From positions 190,971 through 254,970 of the forward strand of contig JBKHYJ010000061.1 in the NCBI GenBank assembly GCA_046565505.1: a DNA stretch of 64,000 bases, in the 5' to 3' direction. The position numbers were made by a program, and so were the translations under genes. Each line of letters begins with the position of its first letter. The first letter of the stretch is position 1. The DNA comes from JBKHYJ01 sp046565505. Lineage in GTDB: Bacteria; Acidobacteriota; Blastocatellia; UBA7656. Below are positions 55,074 through 62,107 of the stretch, one piece after another. The notes beneath the pieces were generated by a model, which did no database searches, had not been told where the DNA came from, and saw only the letters and a list, made by a program, of their open reading frames with translations.

Positions 55074-56477
55074 ATGACTACAGAGATGTTGCAGATTCAA
55101 GACGGGATGCTACATCCGGTCGAGCCCACGCCGGAGGAGAAGCTCGAACAGCTGGAAAAAATCTTGCACAGTCGCGTGCTCCACGGGTCGGAGAGTCTCG
55201 TGGCGCTGCTCCGTTATCTTGTTCGCGAAGAGGTCTGCGACCCTGGCGTTCATATAAAAGAGTCCACTATAGCCTCGGAGGTTTTTGGGTGCGGAAGTGA
55301 TTTCGATTCTCGCACTAATTCCGTCGTTCGGGTGCAGACGAAAAGACTACGAACCAAGCTGCAAGAGTATTACGAAACCGAAGGCATGTCGGACAGGGTT
55401 TTCATCGACCTGCCGAAAGGACACTACAAGGTAACCTTTTCTTACATCCCTCAGAAGGACGAGACGACTTTCATTCGCGAAGCGCAGGCGGAGGCCGCCG
55501 GCCCGCAGGCGTCCCAGCCGTCGCGGGAGGCCGCCTTGCCGGCCTCTGCCCGCCCGGGCGGCATGTGGAAATATATTTTAATCGCCGCCGTCATTACACT
55601 GGCCGTCGCAGTGGCCGTGCTCGCTCTCTCAAATATCAATCTGCGCAGTCAGACTCAACAGGCGGCCTCACCCGATAAGGAGACTGATTATGGGTTTGTG
55701 TGGTCCCCCTTTCTGAAGAGTAACGCGCCGACTCTGACGGTCTTGAGTAACCCGCCCGTCTATAGGTTCTTAAACAACTCCGACCCCGCGCCGGTGTCGA
55801 GAGACTCTTTGCAGATAAGCGCCGGGCAGGCGCAGGTGCTCGCGGAGGTGCTCAAGAACAAGCTCGTTATGAAGCAGAGTCGCGCGCCGAGGTTAGTACT
55901 CTCGACCGCGAATTACACGGGCATCGGCGAGGCCATAGGGCTTTACCACCTCACGAGCCTGTTCAAGACGGCGGGCAAGGAGATGGCGCTTAAGCAGAGC
56001 CGCACGGTCAGCGCCGAGGACCTTAAGAATCATAATGTGATTTTGCTCGGGAGCGCCTGGGTTAATGATTGGGTCGAGAAGCTCCCGGTGAAAGAGAGCT
56101 TCGTCTACAGCGTCAACGCAAGCATCGAGAACAAGGACCCGCTCCCGGGCGAGGGGCGCGAGTACAGGCCCAGGTATAACGAACAGACCGGCGAGGTCGA
56201 AGAGGATTACGCCCTGATTACCGTTAAGCCCGGATTGACAGGCGAGCACAGGCTTATGATACTGGCCGGCATACTGAGCGAAGGCACGCAGGCCGCCGCC
56301 GAGTACGTCACAAGAAAGGAATACCTCGGCGTCTTGAACCAGCGGCTTCAAAATATGCCCGGCGAAGACGGCCCGCCGAAGTATTATCAAGTGCTCTTAA
56401 AAGTTAACGTGGATAACGGGATTCCAACGACGGTTTCGATACTTGCTATTCATGCGCTGAAAGCGACGAGGGACTAG
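55074..56477 (+). CDS. Membrane-tethered regulator-like protein (copy 2)
   Basis: 467 residues, paralogue of the preceding gene, 123 bp downstream. The same order: N-terminal DNA-binding-like domain (about 20-125: SLVALLRYLVREEVCDPG, FGCGSDFDSRTNSVVRVQTKRLRTKL, FIDLPKGHYKVTF), one transmembrane helix (about 164-187, MWKYILIAAVITLAVAVAVL) and an external domain with the shared SRTVSAEDLKNHNVILLGSAWVNDW and DYALITVKP segments and an almost identical C-terminal end (NGIPTTVSILAIHAL). The tail lacks a short insertion present in copy 1. A hairpin (56497-56512) follows the stop. Confidence 0.78.
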   Translation: MTTEMLQIQDGMLHPVEPTPEEKLEQLEKILHSRVLHGSESLVALLRYLVREEVCDPGVHIKESTIASEVFGCGSDFDSRTNSVVRVQTKRLRTKLQEYYETEGMSDRVFIDLPKGHYKVTFSYIPQKDETTFIREAQAEAAGPQASQPSREAALPASARPGGMWKYILIAAVITLAVAVAVLALSNINLRSQTQQAASPDKETDYGFVWSPFLKSNAPTLTVLSNPPVYRFLNNSDPAPVSRDSLQISAGQAQVLAEVLKNKLVMKQSRAPRLVLSTANYTGIGEAIGLYHLTSLFKTAGKEMALKQSRTVSAEDLKNHNVILLGSAWVNDWVEKLPVKESFVYSVNASIENKDPLPGEGREYRPRYNEQTGEVEEDYALITVKPGLTGEHRLMILAGILSEGTQAAAEYVTRKEYLGVLNQRLQNMPGEDGPPKYYQVLLKVNVDNGIPTTVSILAIHALKATRD

Positions 56478-56740
56478 GGCGAGTTTGACACGGGGGCGAC
56501 CCTCGGGTCGCACGACTCCCACGTTGAGGCCGCGCCTCGCGCTCAAAAACCGCGCGCCCGGAATAAATCATCCAACCACGCTTCACTCGCGTGGGACCAC
56601 CTCCCCATTACGACGGGGACCATCACAAACCCGAAAGTCGGGGCTGCGCGGGCTTTCGACTCCTAATTCAGCATTCATCGAGAGGGGACAAAACGGGCCG
56701 AATTCTTTTAGTACGCCCACATGGGTGTATTCAAGAAGGC

Positions 56741-56767
56741 AATAAGAGGATGGGCCATTCTCTTATT
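56741..56767 (+). promoter_or_regulatory. Near-perfect 27-bp inverted repeat upstream of the cassette
   Basis: Arms of 13 bases (AATAAGAGGATGG at 56741-56753 and CCATTCTCTTATT at 56755-56767) around a single central base, with one G:T mismatch. It lies 104 bp before the VWA start codon. A length and symmetry suited to a dimeric repressor or activator; as RNA it would also form a long stem with a very tight loop. Confidence 0.5.
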
Positions 56768-56834
56768 GATTTTAGAAGTCATATCGGGCTTGACTCCGGA
56801 ATGATGATTGCCTGTGAAACCGAAGGACGCCACC

Positions 56835-56848
56835 GATTATAAGTAATC
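56835..56848 (+). promoter_or_regulatory. Small palindrome over a possible -10 box
   Basis: GATTA-TAAG-TAATC, containing TATAAG (56838-56843), 27 bases before the VWA start codon. No good -35 partner was found, so this is only a candidate promoter/operator overlap. Confidence 0.3.
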
Positions 56849-56870
56849 ACCGAAGAGGAACTATAAGAAC

Positions 56871-57590
56871 ATGAGCAAACGACCGGGCGGTGAACTGGCG
56901 ACGAGGCCATTACATTTCATCTGGATTGCCGACAGCTCCGGCTCCATGGCGGTCGATGGTAAGATACAGGCCCTGAACAACGCCATACGGGAAGCGATAC
57001 CTCACATGCAAAAAGTCGCGGACGAGAACCCGAACGCGCAAGTGCTTGTGCGCGCCATCAGGTTCTCTAATGGCGCGCAGTGGCACATCTCCCAGCCTAC
57101 GCAGGTCGCGGACTTCAAATGGGAAGACCTTAGCGCCGACGGCGAGACGCACATGGGTAAAGCCCTCTCGATGGTCGCCGAGCAGTTAAAGATTCCGCCG
57201 ATGACCGACCGCGCGCTGCCGCCGGTCCTCGTGCTGATCTCCGACGGCCAGCCTACGGACGACTTTCAGGGCGGCCTCAAGGCGCTGATGGACCAGCCCT
57301 GGGGCAGAAAAGCAGTCCGCATCGCCATCTCGATAGGCGCGGACGCCGACGACGAAGTGCTACAAAAATTCATAGGCAATCCCGAGATGAAGCCCTTACA
57401 GGCGAACAACCCCGAGAGCCTCGTCAGGCATATCAAGTGGGTGTCCACGGCCGTGCTGAAGTCCGCCTCGTCCCCGGCCAGCCAGACAAAAGACTCGCCC
57501 TCGCCCGCCGTCAACGTGCCTATTCCCGCGGCCCCGTCCGCGCCCGCGGCCGCCGGCGGCGGAGGTAGTGAACCGACCGACGTCTGGTAG
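56871..57590 (+). CDS. VWA-domain protein (TerY type)
   Basis: 239 residues, cytoplasmic. A von Willebrand factor A domain (about 13-200) with a complete metal-ion-dependent adhesion site: D21-x-S23-x-S25 in ADSSGSM, T93 in DGETHMG and D125 in SDGQPTDD. The C-terminal 40 residues are proline/alanine-rich. First of four closely packed genes (VWA, PP2C, beta-helix, kinase). VWA + PP2C + kinase is the TerY-P triad known from tellurite/stress-response loci, where the VWA protein is proposed to be a phosphorylation-controlled adaptor. GAGGA lies 11 bases before the ATG. Confidence 0.88.
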   Translation: MSKRPGGELATRPLHFIWIADSSGSMAVDGKIQALNNAIREAIPHMQKVADENPNAQVLVRAIRFSNGAQWHISQPTQVADFKWEDLSADGETHMGKALSMVAEQLKIPPMTDRALPPVLVLISDGQPTDDFQGGLKALMDQPWGRKAVRIAISIGADADDEVLQKFIGNPEMKPLQANNPESLVRHIKWVSTAVLKSASSPASQTKDSPSPAVNVPIPAAPSAPAAAGGGGSEPTDVW

Positions 57591-57600
57591 AGCGCATCGA

Positions 57601-58701
57601 ATGGCGACCGGGGCAGAAAACACACGATGGCTCGTCATAGGCAGCAGCGTGATAGGGGCCTCGCACATCAGGGCGGGCTTGCCCAATCAGGACGCCGTGG
57701 GCTGGCTACAGAAATCAGGGCCGGGCCGCTCTTTGATCGTGTCCGCGTCCGACGGCCACGGCAGCGCGAAATACTTCCGCAGCCATGTAGGCTCCCGCCT
57801 CGCCGTGGAGACCGCGATAGCCCTCGGCCAGGAATTCCTCGACGGCCAGCCTGACATTAAGAACCTTTCGGCGATAAAGCGCACCGCCGAGGAGCGGCTG
57901 CCTCAGGAGATATCACGCAGGTGGAGGGACGCCGTCGAAGCGCACCTGGAGAGCAACCCCATATCTGCCGAAGAGATGGACGCGCTTGAGAAAAAAGACG
58001 GCGTCGCCGCGAGTGAGGCTATTCAAGAGAGGCCGATGCATGCATACGGCGCGACAGTTCTGACGGTGCTCGTGGAGGAATCCTTCATACTATACCTGCA
58101 GCTCGGCGACGGCGACATACTGCTCGTCTCAGATGGCGGCGACGTAGAAAGGCCGTTGCCGAAAGACGAAAGGCTCTTCGCCAATGAGACCACGTCGCTC
58201 AGCTCGCGGAATGCATGGTCGGACTTCCGATTCGGCTTTCAAACTCTGGTCGGCCCGCCGCCCGCGCTGATCTTACTGTCAACCGACGGGTATGCAAACT
58301 CATTCATCAGCGATGAAGCCTTCCTCAAGGTCGGCAAAGATTTCTTGGATATGATCCGCGCGGACGGGTTGGACAAAGTGAGCGCGAGCCTTGAGGGGTG
58401 GCTCAGCGAGGCGTCGGCGGCAGGCAGCGGCGATGACATCACGCTGGCGATCATTTGCCGCGCGGACGCTTTGAGCGGCACCGGTCATGGATTTTCCGCC
58501 GGCGAGGCCGCGCCCGCCGCGGAGCAATCAAGCGCCGACACGGCGGCGGCAGGTAAGGCATCGACAGACAAAAAAACGGCGGGCGAGGGCTCTTCAGAGC
58601 CGGCCGGAATGCCCGCGGGTTCTCCGCCGGCGGGGCCATCATCAGCGGAGGCTTCTACCGCCGGGGAGCAAGCCGTAGCGCCCGAGGAAGAAAAGTCGTG
58701 A
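57601..58701 (+). CDS. PP2C-like phosphatase of the TerY-P triad
   Basis: 366 residues. PPM-type domain (about 12-280): LPNQDAVGW, SASDGHGSAKYFRS, YGATVLTVLV, LQLGDGDILLV, LLSTDGYANSF and GSGDDITLAII, with metal-binding aspartates present. The spacing between the second and third motif is longer than in housekeeping PP2C, through a helical insertion (about 80-150). The tail (about 285-366) is low-complexity Ala/Ser/Gly/Glu. ATG 57601 lies 10 bp after the VWA stop; a GTG at 57568 inside the VWA gene is less likely. The stop overlaps the start of the next gene (GTGA). Confidence 0.87.
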   Translation: MATGAENTRWLVIGSSVIGASHIRAGLPNQDAVGWLQKSGPGRSLIVSASDGHGSAKYFRSHVGSRLAVETAIALGQEFLDGQPDIKNLSAIKRTAEERLPQEISRRWRDAVEAHLESNPISAEEMDALEKKDGVAASEAIQERPMHAYGATVLTVLVEESFILYLQLGDGDILLVSDGGDVERPLPKDERLFANETTSLSSRNAWSDFRFGFQTLVGPPPALILLSTDGYANSFISDEAFLKVGKDFLDMIRADGLDKVSASLEGWLSEASAAGSGDDITLAIICRADALSGTGHGFSAGEAAPAAEQSSADTAAAGKASTDKKTAGEGSSEPAGMPAGSPPAGPSSAEASTAGEQAVAPEEEKS

Positions 58702-60251
58702 ACGATTCAGTGCGACAAACGCTCGCCGAGATCATCAACAAATATGGCCGTTCGCTGGTCGATGATCCGCGCCGCTGCGAAGCGATGCTCAGGGACCTTT
58801 GCGGCCAGTACAAGAAGGAAATCAACGTGCTCGTGGGCGCCCTGAAGGAGAGGGTGGCGCTTGACCTGATGGCCTCATCGCCCGCCGTGCCAGAGGCCGT
58901 GCTTCGGGCTCGCCTCGAGCGGCGGCTGCGCGACGACCTCGGATTATCCGAAGAGGCTTCGAGTTGGGCGGTCGAATCCTGGGCCATCGCTCTGGGCGCG
59001 GCTTCAATCATGGAGCCGCGGGAAGGCGGCGCGAATGGCGTCGAGCCCGCGGCGCAGGCTGAATACGCGAATGACCCCGACGACCCGTTCGCCGATGACG
59101 CCACCCCCGAGCACTCCCCCACGCCTCCAGAAGAGATACTCCGCCAGGCCATACGCGTTATTCTGGCCGACGACCATGCGACCGAATACGAAAAGGCGGA
59201 CCTGCGCGTGATAACGCAACGCCTGGGCGTACCCGTAAGCGAGGCGCGAAGAATCTTCGCGGAGGTTAAATCTGAAAAACATCAGCCCGCCAGAGCCCGG
59301 CAGGGCGGTCAACCGACGCTAGTCGTATCGGCCAGCGGCGGGGAGCGGTACTCGACGGTCGGCGACGCCATAAGAGACGCGCGGCCCGGCGCGCGCATCA
59401 TCGTGCGGCCGGGCCTGTATAGAGAATGTCTCGTCATAGATAAGCCGCTAGAGATATTCGGCGATGGCGCGGGCGGGCAGGCTGTTATCGAAGGCGTCAA
59501 CTCTCCTTGCCTGCTGATGAGGGCCGATCAAAGCGTGATTCAGGGCTTATACCTGCGGGGCCGAGCCGGCCGCGACGGGAACGACTACTTCGCCGTCGAC
59601 GTGTCGCGCGGGAGGGTGCTCCTGGCCGGCTGCGACATCACGAGCGAATCAAGCGGCTGCGTATCGGTCCACGGTCCCCACGCGTATCCTATCATCAAGC
59701 GGTGCAACATACATGACGCGGAAGGCTATGGCATCTGGGTGTGGGATAACGCAGGGGCGACGGTCGAGGATTGTGAAATCTACGACAACGCGGGGGCGGG
59801 AGTGATGGTGAGCGGCGACACGATGGAAGAGGCCAGGGAGATGGCCGCTTACATGTTGGCGAATACGGCCGGCGACGACCGGGCCGCCGAGAGTATTCTG
59901 GCACATTCGCCCGGGAAGGGCCCGCCGGGCGCGGCGGCGAAAGCCGGCGCGCTCTTCCTGCGGTGTCACATCCGCGGCGGGCGCGATCAGGGCGCCTGGG
60001 TACACTACAAAGGTAGGGCAGCCTTTGAGCATTGCCAGGTGATCGGTAACGCCTCGGCCGGGGTATGGGTCGATCAAAGCAGCGACGCGGTCATACGGCA
60101 TTGCCGGATCAACCACAACGGTTGGGAAGCTGTAAGAATTACCGGCGAAAGCTCGGGGATCGTTGAAGACTGTGACCTGAGCGCGAACTCCGGCGGCGCA
60201 TGGGCCATCGAGGAAGGCAGCCGCATCCGCGAGAGCAGCAACCAGGCATAG
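58698..60251 (+). CDS. Cytoplasmic right-handed parallel beta-helix protein with N-terminal helical domains
   Basis: 517 residues, no signal peptide. The N-terminal helical domain (about 1-105: LAEIINKYGRSLVDDPRRCEA, EEASSWAVESWAIAL) is also seen in front of other repeat domains in bacterial signalling proteins. A second helical, possibly HTH-like part (150-195) follows, then a pectate-lyase/NosD-type beta-helix (about 205-510) with repeated rungs such as GCVSVHGPHAYPIIKRCNIH, GIWVWDNAGATVEDCEIYDN and AGVWVDQSSDAVIRHCRIN. The GTG start overlaps the PP2C stop by four bases, so it is translationally coupled and a genuine member of the cassette. Probably a scaffold or phospho-target rather than an enzyme. 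Confidence 0.83.
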   Translation: MNDSVRQTLAEIINKYGRSLVDDPRRCEAMLRDLCGQYKKEINVLVGALKERVALDLMASSPAVPEAVLRARLERRLRDDLGLSEEASSWAVESWAIALGAASIMEPREGGANGVEPAAQAEYANDPDDPFADDATPEHSPTPPEEILRQAIRVILADDHATEYEKADLRVITQRLGVPVSEARRIFAEVKSEKHQPARARQGGQPTLVVSASGGERYSTVGDAIRDARPGARIIVRPGLYRECLVIDKPLEIFGDGAGGQAVIEGVNSPCLLMRADQSVIQGLYLRGRAGRDGNDYFAVDVSRGRVLLAGCDITSESSGCVSVHGPHAYPIIKRCNIHDAEGYGIWVWDNAGATVEDCEIYDNAGAGVMVSGDTMEEAREMAAYMLANTAGDDRAAESILAHSPGKGPPGAAAKAGALFLRCHIRGGRDQGAWVHYKGRAAFEHCQVIGNASAGVWVDQSSDAVIRHCRINHNGWEAVRITGESSGIVEDCDLSANSGGAWAIEEGSRIRESSNQA

Positions 60252-60264
60252 GAGGGGATGGCCG

Positions 60265-61587
60265 ATGAATCAGATACTCAGCCCGGGGCAGACGGTACAG
60301 GCAGAGCCGTCGGGCATGGCATGCGAGGTGGGCCAGTTTTTGGGGGCCGGCGGCCAGGGAGAAGTCTATAAGGCTAGAGTCGGCGGCAACGCCGTCGCGC
60401 TGAAGTGGTTCTTCCCCAATATAGCCACGCAGGACCTGGCGGCGTCCATCAAGACGCTCACGCAGATAGGCCCGCCGACGGAAAAATTCCTCTGGCCTAT
60501 GGAGATGACCTTCGCGCCGGGCGTGAAGGGGTTCGGGTACATCATGCCTTTGCGCGAGCCGCGGTTCAAAAACATTGTGGACCTGATGAAGAGGCGCATA
60601 GAGCCTACGTTCCGCGCCCTGGCCACCGCCGGCCTTGAGCTTTCACACAGCTACTTGCAGCTACACTCGAAGGGGCTGTGCTACCGCGACATCTCGTTCG
60701 GCAACGCCTTCTTCGACCCGGACACGGGCGAGATACTGATAGCGGACAACGACAACGTGGCGGTGGATGAGCAGGCCAGGAGCAGTGTTTTAGGCACGCC
60801 GCGTTTCATGGCGCCCGAAGTCGTGCGCGGCGAGGCCCTGCCCGGCACGGAAACGGATTTGTTCTCTTTATCCGTCCTCCTGTTCTATATGCTGATGGTG
60901 CATCACCCGCTGGAGGGCAAGAAGGAGTTGTCCATCAAATGCCTCGACCTGCCCGCCATGACGAAGCTCTACGGGACGGAGCCGGTCTTTATCTTCGACC
61001 CGCTGGACGATTCCAACCGGCCAGTGCCCGGCTATCATGACAACGCCCTGGCGTTCTGGCCCATCTACCCTCAATTCCTGCGCGACCTCTTCACGAAGGC
61101 GTTCACGGAAGGCATCCGCGACCCTCGCAACGGCCGCGTGCGCGAGAGCGAATGGCGCGCGGCGATGGTCCGCCTGCGCGACTCTATTATTTACTGCTCG
61201 AAGTGCGGCATGGAGAATTTCTACGACGCGGGCCGTTTGAAGGCGGCCGACGGAAAGCCGGGCTCGTGCTGGTCATGCGAAGCGGATCTGGTGCTTCCGC
61301 CGCGCATCCGCATAGGTAAAAGCGTCGTGATGCTGAACCATGACACGAAGCTTTTCCCACACCACGTGGACGAGCGACGGTCGTATGATTTCACTCAGCC
61401 GGCCGCAGAAGTCATGCGGCACCCGGCGAATCCTTCCATCTGGGGGCTGAAAAATTTGTCGCCCGACAAGTGGGTCGCGACCTCCGCCGACGGTAACGTG
61501 AAAGATGTCGAGCCGGGGCGCAGCGTGACGATAGCGGTCGGCACCAGGGTGAACTTCGGGAACGCCGAAGGCGAAATCCGTCAGTAG
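60265..61587 (+). CDS. Atypical protein kinase with zinc ribbon and FHA-like tail (TerY-P triad)
   Basis: 440 residues. Kinase domain (about 20-305): glycine loop FLGAGGQGEVYK, lysine K47 in VALKWF, YRDISFGN in place of HRD (catalytic D142) and DND in place of DFG (D161/D163), then GTPRFMAPEV. A four-cysteine zinc ribbon follows (C311-x2-C314, C335-x2-C338). The last 100 residues (PPRIRIGKSVVMLN, GLKNLSPDKWVATSADG, GTRVNFGNAEGEIR) resemble an FHA-like beta-sandwich. GGAGGGG is seven bases before the ATG, which lies 13 bp after the beta-helix gene. Expected to phosphorylate a cassette partner, opposed by the PP2C. Confidence 0.87.
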   Translation: MNQILSPGQTVQAEPSGMACEVGQFLGAGGQGEVYKARVGGNAVALKWFFPNIATQDLAASIKTLTQIGPPTEKFLWPMEMTFAPGVKGFGYIMPLREPRFKNIVDLMKRRIEPTFRALATAGLELSHSYLQLHSKGLCYRDISFGNAFFDPDTGEILIADNDNVAVDEQARSSVLGTPRFMAPEVVRGEALPGTETDLFSLSVLLFYMLMVHHPLEGKKELSIKCLDLPAMTKLYGTEPVFIFDPLDDSNRPVPGYHDNALAFWPIYPQFLRDLFTKAFTEGIRDPRNGRVRESEWRAAMVRLRDSIIYCSKCGMENFYDAGRLKAADGKPGSCWSCEADLVLPPRIRIGKSVVMLNHDTKLFPHHVDERRSYDFTQPAAEVMRHPANPSIWGLKNLSPDKWVATSADGNVKDVEPGRSVTIAVGTRVNFGNAEGEIRQ

Positions 61588-62107
61588 CGACCCCGCCCGC
61601 GGCGGTAAGAATGAATATTCGTTTTACATGAATCTCGCGAGCCCCGTTCGGACTAAGGCCCCCTCCGCGCATGCCATAAGCTTCTCTGTTTGACCCCGCC
61701 AGAAATTAGTTGACTAGATGATAGACTCCTGTATTATAGGAGCCTCTGGTTGTACCTTGTATCTATAAACAACACGCTTTATCGGTAGATGAGATAGCGC
61801 TGCCGCATCGCTTCTATCGGGCTTAAAGCTATTCGGGCGCGCGCCGGACCCCAGGGGCGCTCAGATTGGCTTTAAACAAAAAGCGCGACCGCTCTGCCCA
61901 TTGTTCTTTTTGATGCCCCTGTAGACTGAGTCTGCAACCCTCACGATTCAAGCTACAAATCTCCTCACAAACATAATCCGCCTCCCCGAGCAGGCAATGG
62001 CCCGGCGCTGCCGCGAAGCCCGCCGGCCGGGTGCGAGGCCGAGGCAACGGATTGAATTCCGTATGCCGGGAAATCTTACTTTGCCAAAATCTAATCCGAG
62101 GTAACGA
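61588..62107. other. Intergenic region / long leader before the secreted beta-helix gene
   Basis: 520 bp. It contains a predicted promoter (61710-61737), leaving about 360 bases of untranslated leader. The part 61985-62065 is very GC-rich with self-complementary runs (for example CCCGGC and GCCGGG), which may fold. No tRNA or small gene recognised. Confidence 0.45.
61710..61737 (+). promoter_or_regulatory. Predicted promoter of the secreted beta-helix gene
   Basis: TTGACT (61710-61715), 16-bp spacer, TATTAT (61732-61737); each hexamer 5 of 6 to consensus. It lies in a locally AT-rich segment. Also overlapped by the short inverted repeat CTCCT / AGGAG (61726-61742 region). Confidence 0.5.

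Larger units (their letters stand above)
56478..56870. other. Intergenic region before the VWA/PP2C/kinase cassette
   Basis: 393 bp. It holds a short GC hairpin just after the regulator stop (56497-56512), a near-perfect inverted repeat (56741-56767) and a second small palindrome at a possible -10 box (56835-56848). No gene recognised. Confidence 0.5.

Noticed and set aside
61985..62065. Possible c-di-GMP (GEMM) riboswitch
   Set aside because: A short GCGAAGCC-like stretch recalls the GEMM core, but the conserved GGCAAACC element and the closing helix are not present. Kept only as an unassigned leader.
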